From: Pseudopithomyces maydicus | Lineage: Eukaryota > Ascomycota > Dothideomycetes > Pleosporales > Didymosphaeriaceae | Length of the DNA: 64,000 nucleotides | Reading direction: 5' to 3' | Assembly: GCA_026873275.1 (NCBI GenBank) | Contig: JANTUC010000022.1 | Coordinates: 372,001-436,000, forward strand | Part shown: in pieces, positions 10,875 to 24,077 of the stretch | Layout: each line of letters begins with the position of its first letter | How positions within the stretch are numbered: the stretch's first letter is position 1 | Translations under genes and position numbers: made by a program | The notes under the pieces: model-generated | The model's database searches: none | The model's input: only the letters and a program-made list of their open reading frames with translations | Told to the model about the DNA's origin: nothing

Positions 10875-11235
10875 AATAGGACGGAGAGATCATATGGGTA
10901 TAATAACAACAAACAACGTCCACATCCACATCCCATCGTCGTGTAACCTGACTATCCTTCCACTCCCTCGGAAACCCTGTTACAAACAACGCAATACCTT
11001 GATATCATCATTCTATTCTGTACATAAATACCAACCACACTATCAGAACTATGCATGTCGTTTAGAAGGTTACTTTCTATAGCACTGATCACATCACAGT
11101 AACGACATCGTAGAACCTCCATACATGTAACAAGACGAAATACTTTCTTTTTTATATCACCAAAAAAATAAAAACGCCTATATATGCAATGCACACCGAT
11201 GCATCCATCCCCCTCCCAACCACCCAACTACCTCT
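10875..11235. other. Intergenic between convergent genes
   Basis: 3' flanks of the HET gene (+) and RRP5 (-). AT-leaning sequence with an A-run near 11165 is compatible with untranslated regions. I see no gene or repeat. Confidence 0.4.
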
Positions 11236-14200
11236 CTACTCCTTCTCCTTCTCCTCCCCCTCCCTCGCACTCCTCTCATTCCACTCCGCCTCCGCCCTCT
11301 CCACCCTCTTCACCTCTCCCCCGACACTCGTCTCCCACTCCCTCCACCTCCTAAACACGACCTCCGCCCTCCTCTTCTTCGTATTCGCCCTACTCATCCT
11401 CTCATACAAATCCCTCACATTCTCCTTCTCCCCGTGGCTCACCTCCAGGCTAACATACACATCCCAGACATCCCACTTCTTCGGCCACGCGGTGACCAGG
11501 CCCTCGAAGATGGTACGTCCGCGCTCGGGGTCCCCGTGCTTGAATTCCAGCGCTGCGAATTTCTGCGTGAGGTACCGGTGCTGGGATGCGGGGACGGATT
11601 GCGTGGCGCGGGGGAGGAGGGCGCGGGCGCGGGGTGGGGAAGGGGGAGAAAGGGTGGTGAGGAGGAAGGTGGCGTAGGAGAGCCAGAGGGAGGGGTCGGG
11701 CGTGAAGGATTTGGTTTTGGTCATTTTGGTGTAGGTGGAGTCTGCTTTCTGGGTGGGGGTTAGAAATCTGGCTTGCATATAATAATACAAAGAGAGAGGG
11801 AGGGGTAAAGGGGGTGCTTACATCGAGCTTCCCGGAGGAAATATAGATCTTAATCATGCGCTCGTGGACCTCGCGGGCGTCGTTATTCTGGCACGCCTCC
11901 TTGAACGTTTCTTCGACGAGGTCGGGGGAGCCGAAGTCGTTTTCGAGATGGAGGAGGGCGGTCCAGACGTCGAGTCTTTCTTTTTCCTCGCGGGGGTTCA
12001 TGGTGGCGAGGGCGCGGCGGGCGATTTGGCGCGCCTTTTCGATCTCGTTGAGTTCGCGCTGGAAGACCATGTAGCGGACCCAGAGCTCGGCGTTGTTGGG
12101 TTGGCCGAGGAGGAGGCGCTCGTAGTCGGCGACGGACTGTGGGCCGAAGGCATCGAGGTCGCCGGTGCGGTCTTCCTTGATGGTCGCCTTCTTGCTGCGC
12201 TTCTTCTTTTTCGATGCACCATCGTCGGAGTCGTCATCGGAAGCTGCCTTCTTGTCGTCAAGATCAAGTGTTGCACCGGTCCAGTCGAAGCCTGCGGTGC
12301 CTAATCCTGCTGCGGGCTTAACAGCGTCTTCCTCCTCATCGGAGTCAGCGTCTTCATCTTCCTCATCGTCATCCTCTGCGCTCTTGACACTGCGCATTTC
12401 CTCGTCCTCATCCTCGTCCTCGTCTTCATCATCATCCTCGAAAATGTTCTCATCATCGGAATCATCTTCTTCAGCTTCGATATCCGATGCGTCCTCCATC
12501 TCTTCGTCTTCGTCATCTTTCTTGCCAGCAACATCCGAGTACTTAAGGCTGAAGGTGATTTTCCTCTGCTTCGGGTTGACCGTCAGGATCTTAGCCTTCA
12601 CGGCATCTCCCTCCGTATACAGGTCCTTGACTTTGCCCTTCTCGATGCCCTTGTCGGCCATCTTGGACACGTGGCAAAGACCACTGACATTGCGGGACTT
12701 GTCGACAACCAAAAAGACACCATATTCCGCCACATGTCGTACAGTGGCGGTGACAATTTGGCCCTTCTCCATATCCTGGAAGTTCAATGGCGCAACGTAA
12801 TCACCCTCGATGACTGATTTCTTCAAGCTCATGAGAGGGTTTCTCTGTTGGTCGTCGTTGGCGGTGATCTTTCCTCGGACGAGTTGGTCCACCTGGTACT
12901 TCTCACGCCAGTTCTTCACGTACTCGTCGCTAAGATGGCCAGCAGAAACCATGGCATCGACAGTTTGTCCCAGGCGTACATAGATGGCCTTCTGGTCAAC
13001 CTTCTTGATGAAACCCCGAACAACCTGACCAACCTTGAGGTCGGCTCTGGACGTAATCTCAGGATCCTTGATTGGCAGGGACGAGCTCAGTACCTTGGAT
13101 GGCCTCACGGAAAGGCTGATTTTCTTGTTAGGGGCGTCCACATGGGTGATGCAAGTACGGATGACGTCGCCCACTTTGAACTCAGTCGGCTTCGCCTTGT
13201 CATAGTCATCAGCCAGTTGCTCGAGGAAGACAGGACCAGCCACGTTCTCGTTGATCTGCACGACAATGTGTGAGTCATGCAGCTTTGTCACACGAGCAGG
13301 CAGAATCAAACCAGTCTTCATATCGTTCAGTGTGAGAGACTTGACAGAGTCACCAGAGACGGCGGTGAAGTCGATACGGTTTTTGCTGGCATCGACATCC
13401 TTGACACGAACGCGAATAGCACACCCGACAGGGAAGTTCTCTTCAACGTCGCTCAAAAGATTGAGATCCTCAGAGAGATCAAAGAAGTCGATACGGCCAC
13501 GGATTGTAGCAGAGATGTTGACCCAGACGGAACGGTCGTTGTGGTTGTTCACGAAAGCAACGAAGGAGTCGCCCTTCTTTATCTTGTCGAGTGTTAACAG
13601 ATCCGCCTCGTCCTTGGCGTTGTCCTTGGTTGTAAGCTCATAGATGCTGAACTTTCCTTGGCGATGGCTGATGGGAAGGTATTTAAAGTTCTTTGCGTCG
13701 TGCATGCCGATCGCGCTGGCTTGGAGAACCTGTCCGGTCTGGAATTGGAGGTGTGGGTGTTTCTTATCAACAATGTCGTCCCAGCCCTTGAAGAGCTCCG
13801 AAATATGTATCCGGCCATCCACATTATCCGCGATTCTAACGTTGATTTGTGTAGGCTTTGGTGCACGAATGCGCACATCGAGCTTGGTACCGAAACCAAT
13901 ATCCGCTGTGGATTTGATGTGCTCGTCGACAGGGTTAACAGCAACGACGGCTGATGAAGCCAACTGCTTCTTTGAATCATCGGACTCTGGCTTCAGTGAA
14001 AGCCAGAATCGCTTCTTGTCCAAGTCAACGTGGCTGACGCGGGCTGTGATGGATTGATCCTTGCGCAGGCCGAAAACGGGTTTAGAGAGCATGTCTTCCA
14101 AGAGTGACGATTTGAAGATAGGTCCACTCAAACCTCCAGCGAATTCGACGAAAACCTTATCGGGATCAATGGCGCGAACAAATCCGTGCACGGTCAGTCC

Positions 14201-16755
14201 GGCTTCCATATCCTCGATCTTGCTGATGAGTTTTCCGGCCTGGGCGTCTTTCCTCAGGCTAGGCTTGTTGGAAAGAACGACGGTTCTTGATTTGCGATGC
14301 TTCTGCAGCACGATGAGGTCATCGAGTGGTCCTCCTACACGGACACGGGCCATTGTCGACTGGTCTTTCTTCTCAGAACCATCAGTGAGATGGCCGACTC
14401 TGAGAGTGCCTTTGATGCCGTGCTCCAAGTCAACGATGATGGAATCGACTCCCTTTTCGAGAGCTGTTCCCTTGACGATAGTACCGAGTTCAAGCTCATT
14501 GAACTTGGACTCCTTCTCTGCGTCGACTGCGGATGGATCCTTGCAGGATACCATCATTCGGCCTTCTTCTGGGTTAAGCTGAATGACACGCACGTTCACA
14601 ACCTGACCCTTGGTAAAGTGGCGAGTCGCATCGGCGATATAAGCCTCGCTCATCTCGGCAGCCGGGAGCCATGCTCTGAGACTTCCATAGAAATGCACCA
14701 AGGCTCCAGCAGGCTTAACGTTGACGAGGGTACCAGGTCCAGTAGCACCGAGGGAAAGCTTAGAGTAGTCGGTCCAGGGCTGCACGTCGGAGTTGACAAG
14801 AGACTTCTTGAGGGTTAGTCGCACTTGATGCTTCTGTACGTCTACATATAACACCCTGGCAGTGACCGGCGCACCCTCGCGGAACTTGCGCTCGGGGTGC
14901 TGGAGTCGAGTATCTGCCAAGTGAATCTCAGAGACGGCTGCATTGATGCCCTCTGCTAGATGAACAAGGAGTGCTGTGGATCCATCTCTGTCGGCAAAAA
15001 GTTTCTGAACCTTGCCCTTGACCACCTGACCAACCTGAATCTCCTCAATGCGGAGGAAAGGCTGAGAAAGCACCTTCTCCTCCAGCGATAGTCGGTACAT
15101 GCCATCGAAAGCACTGAAGCCAATGACACGAGCCTTGTGGGTGGATGCAAGTTGGAAAGGACCGGAGCTCTCCGAGGGCAATTCGACCCTGTCGTCTGCA
15201 AGCCTGTTCAGAGGTGCGAAACCCGCAACATCGCGGGGTCCAATGTCGAAGAAAACACCGATCATGGGTACCACCTTTGTGACCTTGGCTTCTTCAACGA
15301 TGGAAGACTGGGGAACGACCTCTAGGGGCTTCCGTCGATCTTTCGCCTTCCCTGACATGCGTGTGGACAAGGATAAGATGTGCTCTACAAGTGACACTCC
15401 AACCCTCCTCACCTCAGAGTCTTCTGTTGTGAAAATGATTCGTGCCTTGACTTTCATGCCGGCGTTGTACTTTTCGGTGAGGTCGGTGGCCTTCTCGGCG
15501 GCGGCGGAGTGGATCGTGTCTGCAGTCGCATCGATAAGTCCAAGCACCTTGCCGACGATGGTGTTGGGGGTCAACTCGGTGATGAGAACATCGACGGCGG
15601 TACCGGGGAGGAAGACGTCAATGGTGGGAGCGTCTGTCAGCATGTGCCCCTTCTTCAAGTCTCCTGCCGTGTGTTGATCGGCCAAGAGCTTCACAATCCT
15701 TCCATCAGGGTTCAAGCCAGAAACCAAGCACATGAAGACAGAGCCTTCCTGGACCTTGGCGTGGTCGATAGCTGAGCCCAGCTCCTTCTTGCCCAGGAAG
15801 CCCTTCAAGTTCTTCTCATCCAGGCCGAGATCCATGACCAGACCGTGGTCTTCGTTGCTGATGACGGATGCTTGCAGCATGAGGTTGTCGACCAGGTTCG
15901 ACTTGGAGAGACCCCTGTTGACCATCTTGGGGTGGATGGACAGTTCCAGCTTGCGCTTTGCGACGAACTCGCCAGGCGCGGCGTCTTCGGAAAGCGAGGT
16001 GACGCATGCTCGCAGGTATTGGCCGACGGAGAACATGTTCCTCAGGTCGACGTCCTCGAAGTCGTCTTCGTCGTCTTCCACCTCTTCCAAGTCCTCGTTC
16101 TCCTTCAGCAGCTGTTCTATCCGCTCGTTGAGCTTGTCGGAGATGGCGGTGAGAGGCACGTAGCCCACGAGGCCGTTGGGCAGGGCAAGGGCAATGTCCT
16201 GGGCGGTGACATCGATGACCTGGCCCAACACGAGGGTGCCAATGGCAAGGTTCTGCACAAGTTAGCAGTGGGCGGCGGGGTTGTTGCGAAGAAACAAACC
16301 TTGAAGGTTAGGCCTTCGGCCTTGATCTTCTGCACCTGCTCCTCGTCGCCGGCCGCAGCCTTGGACTTCTTCGACTTGCGCTTCTTGGCAGATTTGGGGG
16401 CATCGTCGTCGCCACCGAACTCAGAGCCCTCGTCGCTCATGCCATCGTCGCCGCCGCGCTTCTTCTGGCCGGTCTGCTCGAACAGCACGTCCTGGTTCGC
16501 CTTGATCTGGATCTGCTTGTGCTCCAGGGGCGTCAACAGACTGGCGCCTCCACGCGGGAACGACTTCTCCTCATCCTTGAAGATGCTGTTGTGGGTGGAG
16601 ATGTCGGGCTTGGGCTTGGGAGCGGCAGTGGCAGCGGCGGGCAGGTCCTGGGCGTCCGACTTGCGCTGGCGCTTTGCAGATCTGTCCTTCGGTTGGTCCC
16701 TCTCTTTCCGCTGGGGAGTGGCCCCCTGGTCTGCCTTTCGTTTGATTGCGCCCAT
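11236..16755 (-). CDS. RRP5: rRNA biogenesis protein RRP5
   Basis: Nucleolar scaffold of the 90S/SSU processome, required for cleavages giving both 18S and 5.8S/25S rRNA. Three exons: 16755-16300 (152 codons), 16252-11822 (1477 codons) and 11748-11236 (170 aa plus stop), for about 1799 aa, usual for fungal Rrp5. Both introns are GT-AG (16253-16299 and 11749-11821). The N terminus is Lys/Ser-rich with nuclear-localisation-like basic clusters. The body carries about a dozen tandem S1 RNA-binding repeats, recognisable by recurring 'G.IVxGxV' starts. An acidic linker (residues about 1370-1480) precedes the C-terminal half-a-TPR (HAT) repeats with 'WxxYxxFE'-like spacing. The start ATG is the first in a frame with the conserved 'LFEQTGQKKR' region downstream. 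This is the longest intact gene in the window, and no frame breaks were found. It diverges from the CDT2-like gene. Confidence 0.96.
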
Positions 16756-17109
16756 TGCGGGTGTGGTTTTGCAGTGTCTGGGGCGGCTGTAACTTTTTCC
16801 TTGGCCAGCACAAAGTTGCTTCAGAAATAAAAGCGGGGCTGCAGATTTTCCGAGCACCGACAGCCACAGCAGCAGGTAAGCGGCCCAGTAGGCAAGCCCA
16901 TTAAAAGGCGGCCCACTTAACGCGAACACGGAACACGACAGACGCGACCGTGCCAGGCCGTGCGCTGGGCCAACCTCTCCCCGCGCCGCTATTATATTCC
17001 ACTTCCCATCACCCTGCAGCCTCTTCCCCGTGCGCATTTGCTTCTCGCTTTTCTTGCTTTCTTACTGCATATGTACTTGTAAAAAAAAATAGAGTTCCCA
17101 TCCCCGGCC
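16756..17109. promoter_or_regulatory. Divergent promoter region, RRP5 / CDT2-like
   Basis: The 354 bases separate the two start codons, so both genes must initiate here. The sequence is GC-rich with short CT-rich stretches on the CDT2 side and an A-run just before that ATG. I recognise no specific factor site with confidence. Confidence 0.6.
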
Positions 17110-19160
17110 ATGTCTTCCTCGCCGTGTGTCCAGCGCTTCTCCGACGAGCTGCCCAGCTCGCCACCACCGCACGTCACGAACACGGGGAGCCGCAAGCTCA
17201 AGAAGCCCCCGCCCATCACCCCGAAGCGCTTCCAAAAGTTCTTTACGCCGCGCACTTCCACTCACCGCAGCTCCGCTGCCCTCTCTAGATCTGGCCGCCA
17301 GCTGCAGGACATCACGCGAGCTGCCCTCAACCGCAGCAGCAATGCCTCGCACCGCACCACACCGCGCAAGACGGTCAATTTCGCCGACATCGACGTCGAG
17401 AACAACGTCCAGACGCCCCAGCTGAGCTCCAGGAAGCGTAAGACCCCCTACCTGTCGCCAGAGAGCTCTCCGGCCCAGTCCTCGCCTACCAAGCGCCACA
17501 AGTTCACCACTCCGCCGCCCTTCACCATCCTCGAGGATGCCCCGGAGTTCGACGAGCCACCGGTTCCTATTTTTCCAGAGCCAATTCGACGATTGAAGAG
17601 CTTGGGAGGCACTGCACGGAAGCTGACGCGATCATTCGGAGGCATACTGGCCGTGGACCGCGGCCTGCGACGGGACCATTGCGCGTCATGGCAGGACTAC
17701 ACAACCAACTTTTATACTTCTTCTGAGGACTACCACGATCTCCCCAAGGCGCCCCGCCGTTCTGCACCGCCACCTGCAATGCCAATTCTTTGGTCGCCGT
17801 CGGAGACGAGGACGGATGGGTACACATCCTGGATGCTGAAGATGAGACGCCTTCGAGCTTCTCCAAAGCCCATGTGTCTTGGAGGGCTCACGGAAACGCT
17901 GTCATGGATATTCAATTCTCATCAGACGACAAGTGGATAGCCACTGGTTCGGGAGACCAGACTGGCCAGATCATCGACGCTCGTACCCAGCAGACCGTTC
18001 AGGTGCTTGCAAAGCACAAATCGTCCGTGAAACAGATTCGCTTCCAGCCAGGAGACGACAACATCATAGCCACATCTAGTCGAGATGGCGCTGTGCAGAT
18101 CTGGGACCTGAGGTGCAAGGGCGGGCACACTACCGTCCACCCAGCATGGGGAGAAGACGTGCCATATGCTCACACCGTCAAGTCCCTCGCATCCGTGCAC
18201 GCAGACCACGGCATCGTCAACCCCACCACCAGAACCGGATCAACAGGAAAAGGCGAAGTCCTAAGCCGCCGCAACGATATCTCCATCACCGCCCTCTCCT
18301 TCCTCCCCACCGGCCGCCAACACCTCCTCCTAACCGCCTCCGACGCCTCAACCAGCGTCAAGCTCTGGGACATCCGAGGCCGCTACTCCCTCCGCGGTCC
18401 CGCCGTCCCCATCTCCACAACCCGCCACCCCGAATCGCACACGCGCCACCGCCACTTCGCCATCAACTCCCTCACCCTCAGCACAGACGCCGCCCGCCTG
18501 TACGCCCTCAGCAAAGACAACACCGTCTACGCCTACGCCACATCGCACCTCATCCTCGGCGTCGCGCCAGAGCTCGCCCCGAACTCCCCCTCGAAAACCC
18601 AACGCGCTCAGCAGGAAGGCCTCGGTCCTATCTACGGCTTCCGCCACCGCAACTTCCACGCCGGCTCCTTCTACGTCAAAGCCGCGCTGCGCCCTGCCTC
18701 CAATGCCCAACCCGAACTCCTCGCCGTCGGCTCCACAGACGGCTGTCCCGTTCTCTTCCCCACAGACGAATCCTTCCTCCGCCGCGACCCGTCCGACCTC
18801 GCCAACGACGACAACGACCTCCCCTCCCTCTCTCTCGACCTGCGCCGCTCGTCCCGCCTGTCTCTCAGAAACCCCCTATCATCATCATCTTTCTCGTCTT
18901 CGGCGTTCGGAGGTCAGAGGTTCCCGAGCTTACTCGCGGATACGGTGCCCATTTACGAGCATGGCACGCCGCTGATTAGGGGCCACGATGCGGAGGTTAC
19001 GAGCGTGTCGTTTACGCGCGAGGGGAAGCTTATTTCTGTGGGGGATGATCTGAGGGTTAGGAGGTGGAAGGAGGGGGCAGGGCGAGGGAGCTCAGATTGG
19101 GGGGCGAGGCGGAGGGAAGAGGTGGGGGTGTGGGTGGGCGGTGGCGAGTGGGGGGTTTGA
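17110..19160 (+). CDS. Cdt2/DTL-like WD40 protein (CRL4 substrate receptor)
   Basis: Cdt2 is the WD40 substrate receptor of the Cul4-Ddb1 ubiquitin ligase that destroys Cdt1 and other replication regulators in S phase. The N-terminal 170 residues are Ser/Pro-rich and basic, with 'SPESSP' and 'TPxR' motifs that look like CDK sites. WD40 repeats follow, including 'LVAVGDEDGWVHILD', 'HGNAVMDIQFSSDDKWIATGSGD' region ending in a WD-like strand, 'VQIWDLR' and 'VKLWDIR', and a last repeat near the C terminus ('GKLISVGDDLRVRRW'). The frame changes once: the upstream frame reaches 'HDLPK' and the conserved 'PPFCTATCNANSLVAV' block continues in another frame. One missing G at 17748-17749 restores 684 codons (683 aa). 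There are no introns. The Cdt2 assignment rests on the layout and this block; a generic WD40 protein is the alternative. Confidence 0.88.
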
Positions 19161-20131
19161 TGACGAGGAGTAGAAAAGGGAGTGGGAGTAGCTGCGGGGG
19201 CGGGTTGGTGTGAATGCATGCCGTGGGATGCTGTGATGAGCGGCAGGGAACTTTTGCCTACCCAGCTTGTTTGTCTGCTTGTTTGTTTATTTGTTTATTC
19301 TCCCTTCTTTCTTCTCTTCTTTTTTCTATTTTTTAAACCAAGTCTGGTTTTCGTATTAGCGCGGCGTTGGGGCGGGAGGGATATTCATTTGATTTTTTGC
19401 GAGTTCGGATGTCCGCTTTCTTACGTCCGTATGGGCTTTTGCCTGCGCTGCATTGCATGGGATGCTGGGTATATCTGGATCGAGCGAAGTGGGGTGGGTT
19501 GGACGTCAAAAATGCATATATGAGACGAGCGTATATACACATATATTGTTACGATCCATGTTGGAATTTATATGTAAACATATATATCGTCTGTGTACAT
19601 GTGCATGAGATGGGAGTGAGGCGTGTGTTTGTAACCCTACAAGAGAGAGAGGTACACAGAGCGAGAGATACTCTAGCCAAGAATAGGAATGTTGGGACGG
19701 ATGTATATCGTATGGAGTGGTCAGATATCTAGACGCCAAGCTATGTACTCAAGGTTCCAGGATGGGGTGGATACCGTGTTGGTGTGGGGCGGATATATGC
19801 CGGTACCTATCTACCGTACACTAGGCATCTAGCATACGTGCGTATCTAGGTGGGTGCCAAGAAGGTACTACGTGCTTGGGAGGGAGGGATGGAGATTTGG
19901 CGGTGGGGAATGGGGGATGGGAGAGAAGACGTTAGATGACTGAGAGGATATTGGATAGAGCTGGAGCTGTGTAGAGAGACGAAGTTGCAGAGAGACAAAG
20001 TTGCGTAGAGCGTCCAAGTCGAACAAGTAAAAGATTCATCATCACTACGCAATAAACCACCCTCCCATCACTCCCACCACTCCCGCCACCACCTTTCCGA
20101 CCCCCTCTCCTCCTCTACCTACCCCCATCCC
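19161..20131. other. Intergenic between convergent genes
   Basis: 3' flanks of the CDT2-like gene and the P450. T-rich runs near 19300-19340 look like untranslated sequence. No frame longer than about 120 codons has a recognisable motif. I see no repeat. Confidence 0.4.
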
Positions 20132-21848
20132 TCACACCACCTTCCCCCTCTTAACCTTCACCCTAACCCCCTTGCCCCCTTCCCCCTCCCACGCCCCAAA
20201 GAAATCATGCACAAACCCCACCTCCTCCGCCCCCGTCCCATACAGCTCGAGGTCAAACCTCCAAAACAAATTCGCCGCCACCAGCAACACCTCCGCCTTG
20301 GCCAGCTCCATCCCGACGCAGATCCTCGCCCCCTTGCCAAACGGCATGAAGAAGCGGTTCATCTGGGTGAGCTGCGCTGCGTCGGAGGTGAGCCAGCGGT
20401 CGGGGTTGAAAGTATGCGGGGAGGGGAAGAGAGCGGGGAGTAGTGCAGGGTGCGGGGAGTCATGCTTATTGAGTAGAGCGGGGGGATTGTGTATGTTGTT
20501 TGTGAAGAGGGCGATGTGTACGCGATGGGTGTATCTTTACTACGGCGCGGGAGACGCCCCGTGATCGGCGTCGCGTAGCGAAGGGCCTCTTTCATCAGCG
20601 CCTGGAGGTAAGGAATCGACTCCGCGATTTCGAGGTCAATTAGCCCCGTACGCGGGATGCTGTGGGCCTCGGCCGCGGCGGCGAGGTTCGCGCGGAGGCG
20701 CTGCAGGATGGACCGGTTGGCGAGGACGTGGTAGGTGAGGACGGAGAGGGTGGAGCCGGTTGTTTCGGAGCCGGCGGCGAGGAAGGCGAGGGCTTCGTTG
20801 GCGAGGCGGTGGAAGGTGCGTTCGTGGGGGGAAGGTTGGGAGAGGTGAAGATGGCGTTTAGGACGGTGGGGTGGTGTTTGGGGTTGAGGCCTTGGGTGAT
20901 CATTTTGGCTTGGGAGAAAACGTCCTGGGTGGGGGGTCAGTTGGGGGACACGTGGGGGATATGATGTATGTTGGGATGGGACGCACGAGATTCATGTCGA
21001 CTACGCCTGTGATACCGCCGTCTCGGTCCAGCGCGGCGACTATGGGTCGTGGTATGCCTTGGAGCAGCGGCGCGAGGAATTTCAGATGCCGGTTCCAGAT
21101 GATGGTAGTCGAGAGAGAGCGGATGCTTCTGACCCACTTGGGAGCAAATTCAGGGTGTGCGAGTAGTGCTTTAGTTTCCGGCATTGCAAAATCCGTTACC
21201 ACGTCGGCTGCTAAGCATCGATATGCGTTGGAGACGGTGGCAGGCCGATCCTCTGCTGCAAATTCTTCGAGGCGGTCACATAGCTGACGTACACGGGCGA
21301 GGATCCGAGACTGCAACTTGTGCACATTGGCTGTGGAGAAGAAGGGGTTTATGGGTTCCCTTCGCATACGGTAGGTGGGCACGTCCACGGTGGAGAAACT
21401 TGAATTGTTGATACCGAAGGCACCATAGACTACCAGAGCAAGAGGTCAGTACGGCAAAAATCAAGAGATTTTTGGTCTTCCTACAAAAGGGGTCTTTTTC
21501 TAGTTTGCTGTTGTTGTATAAAGTGCTCACGAAAGCCGGATCGTCTATATGCACCTCCCAAGGATTGATTCGGACAATAGGCCCTGCCACATCAGCCAAG
21601 TTCTCGGTCACAATAGAACGGGTCTTACCATATTTCTCGTGCATCTCATCTATTTTCACATGGTACCGGCCAAATTTTACGCAGTCCCAGTAGAACTCGT
21701 AAAGTGAAGATATCGCCGCTATCCGTGGACCTGGGACTCGTGCTAAAGGGTGGAAGAATAGCCTATAGACTGTCCTAGCAATGTAGTATAGCACCAAAGC
21801 ACCCAGGGCGAGCTTCGGTAGATCGAGCGATCTTCTCGGGTCGTCCAT
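20132..21848 (-). CDS. Cytochrome P450 monooxygenase, four exons
   Basis: Heme-thiolate oxygenase, probably in secondary metabolism or detoxification and anchored in the ER by an N-terminal hydrophobic segment (residues about 14-34). Exons: 21848-21629, 21583-21485, 21429-20987, 20924-20132, all GT-AG and in phase. P450 signatures: Pro-rich hinge 'RVPGPR', C-helix region 'YRMRREPINPFF', I-helix 'AGSETTGSTL', K-helix 'EALR', PERF-like 'FNPDRW' and heme loop 'FGKGARICVG' (Cys about 457 of 518). The last exon is two bases short; frames break at 20826-20831 (G6) and 20435-20438 (G4), each consistent with one missing base, and with both the exon gives 265 codons. No backbone gene adjoins it, so its substrate is unknown. 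Confidence 0.9.
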
Positions 21849-22070
21849 TGCTAGTCAGTCCCTTTGCTCGTACGTGTGGGAGTCCTGAAAATGCTGTGTC
21901 AACGAGGAGGCGGGGAAAAAGCAACTAGATGTGGATAATGGCGATTTGCTCTCGACAATTTCGCTGGGAGGGGTGCATACACCCTGTGTATTGGCGGCGC
22001 CACGTAGTGGTGGGTAACACCAGGTTAACCCGAAATGGATTGAGTTAGCGGAGTTTTCATCTAGTGCAAT

Positions 22071-23408
22071 TCATGAAGATTTGTTCGCAAGCATTAAGAT
22101 CCCGGTCTCCATTGGCCGCTTAAGCATCCATTTTCCTTTAGGGCGGTTGACCAGTAGTGGGGCTTCCAGGCCCTCCCAGTTGTGGTACATGTTCCTATCT
22201 GCTTCCACGTGGGGTCGTAAGCTCTTAGCACATGAATCCCCGTCACCGTTCAACTGCTGGACCCAATAGCGTAAATTGGCGACATCGTCAACTGCAAGCT
22301 CGCTCACATCAGCCCATGAGCTCTCGTTCGTCTCTGCCGTGTGCGTTTTGAGAGGAACAATGTCGAAGCCATGGCCGCGCCAGCGCCCGTCGTGGAATCC
22401 AAAAATGATCTCATGGTGAGATGGTAGATCAGAGTGACAGGTCAGCACTAGGAATATCTGAGCGAAAGTTAAAGGACTTGTATCGAATGGCTCATCGGAT
22501 TGCGGATTCGTCAAGAGTTCTTTCCCATGTGATGTTTTCGAGCTAAAAGGCTTCAGCATCCGGGACAACGTGGACGACCTTGAAGGCATTTTAGGACGCG
22601 CATTTTCTGACGACTTGCGCGCAGAAGGCTGTAATTTGTCGGAACGGATGAACTCGGACGTGGTGAGATTCCGAAGGACCCAAACACGGTTCTGCGGATA
22701 CTTGTGAAAGAAGAGATCGTTTTCGATGTTATTCCAGTCTGCTTCTGACAATTTCACCCACCCAGTCGCTGCGGATCGCGCAAAGAACCTAACAGTGTCG
22801 AACACCGCTGCCCACCGCTGAGTTGATGTTACCACAACATCGGACATGTAGCGCTCATCGACATTGTACGTTTCCAGAAAGTCTGGGGCATTCGTCACTG
22901 CCGGTCTTCTGTCCCACACCGATCTGCATTGGAAGACATCTTCATCTGATGTAGGGATGTAACCATAGAATCCCAGCTCTTTTCCCGTCCACATGCCTGC
23001 AGACTGCTCCTGCTCTGTGTGAACAAGCCGCAACAGATAAGACCAAATGAAATGTGAGGACAGGCCCCAAGCAAGTACATCTTTTTTATCATCTTGAATA
23101 TAAGTGAGAATTTGATCTAGCAACTCGTTTGGGAGTCTTTCTATCGGCGCGAGCGTTTTACTCGGCTTTGGAAGATAAGATTGCGAGAACGGTTCATCTG
23201 TACTAGGTCTTGCAATCGTCGTCCAAAGCCACGGCGCAGAATCTATCCACAACGGCGGCTCTTTCGAAAACATCTGGAGTAAGCCCGCGTTCCTCGGTGT
23301 GGGGCATTGGAACTCGTCAGCTTCATTGCTTAGAAGGAAGAAGCTTCCCGGAAAATTCAATCCTTGAGCGGGAGGATCTCCCCTAGAACCGGTTGTATCT
23401 ATGATCAT
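22071..23408 (-). CDS. F-box-like protein
   Basis: Intact single-exon frame of 445 aa. Residues about 87-130 read 'APIERLPNELLDQILTYI' followed by a helical stretch, the classical N-terminal F-box consensus LPxELLxxIL. F-box proteins bind Skp1 and recruit targets to SCF ubiquitin ligases. The remaining 300 residues have no repeat that I recognise; they are rich in Trp and aromatic residues, with a Ser/Arg-rich, probably disordered insert around 265-310. The start is the first ATG, 222 bases from the start side of the neighbouring P450. The target is unknown. Confidence 0.8.
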   Translation of the reverse strand: MIIDTTGSRGDPPAQGLNFPGSFFLLSNEADEFQCPTPRNAGLLQMFSKEPPLWIDSAPWLWTTIARPSTDEPFSQSYLPKPSKTLAPIERLPNELLDQILTYIQDDKKDVLAWGLSSHFIWSYLLRLVHTEQEQSAGMWTGKELGFYGYIPTSDEDVFQCRSVWDRRPAVTNAPDFLETYNVDERYMSDVVVTSTQRWAAVFDTVRFFARSAATGWVKLSEADWNNIENDLFFHKYPQNRVWVLRNLTTSEFIRSDKLQPSARKSSENARPKMPSRSSTLSRMLKPFSSKTSHGKELLTNPQSDEPFDTSPLTFAQIFLVLTCHSDLPSHHEIIFGFHDGRWRGHGFDIVPLKTHTAETNESSWADVSELAVDDVANLRYWVQQLNGDGDSCAKSLRPHVEADRNMYHNWEGLEAPLLVNRPKGKWMLKRPMETGILMLANKSS

Positions 23409-24077
23409 GCTGACAGTGATTTGCGATGAACGAAAGGAGCAGTAGCCACGCCGGTATTTAGGGAGGTCAGAATTAAAAGCAACCAGAGGCTCACCGCTCC
23501 GTCAGACGGTTGGTATAGTGGGCGCCTGAGATCCAATAGATTTTAGCGGCTTGGCGGGGGCCAGGGTGCAACAGTAACGCACGAGCGTAAAGAGGGTGCA
23601 GTAAGAGTCGCCACCGTGCGAAATGGTCAATTTAAAGATTCCGGTGGTTGTAAGGTGGTACAAAGATGACGTAGAACAGTGTAAGCAATGCTGCCCAAGG
23701 GATTTTGCCATTGGGAGTGGAATGAATGCGGAAAAGGAAAATGCACCACCAGTCTTTAGTTGCTCTGTTCTTAGGATATTGCAAAAAGAGGTTTTGTATT
23801 AGACTACCAGAGTGTATGGCGTGTGCATAACACAATAGCCATTCCTCGTGAAAAAGGATGCCTAAACATGAATCGTCGACTAGGCATCTTTCATTGTCAG
23901 AAGTGAAAAATTACTCGAAACGATTCCGACCTCCAGACAATCTACTATTATCTCTTTTGCTTATTCTATCGGATTTTGATTATTCTTCTAGTACAATTGT
24001 CTCGACACATTTATCCTTCTTGTTGTATTATCAATTACTATTACAATAATCTAACCACATCCTCATTTGACACCCAA
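23409..24077. other. Intergenic, no gene seen
   Basis: Promoter side of the F-box gene and 3' side of the next minus-strand gene. The second half is AT-rich. No supported coding frame, RNA gene or repeat. Confidence 0.4.

Noticed and set aside
12165..12800. Plus-strand Ser-rich frame of 211 codons
   Set aside because: Antisense of the acidic Asp/Glu linker of RRP5; Ser runs are the complement of GAT/GAA-rich codons.
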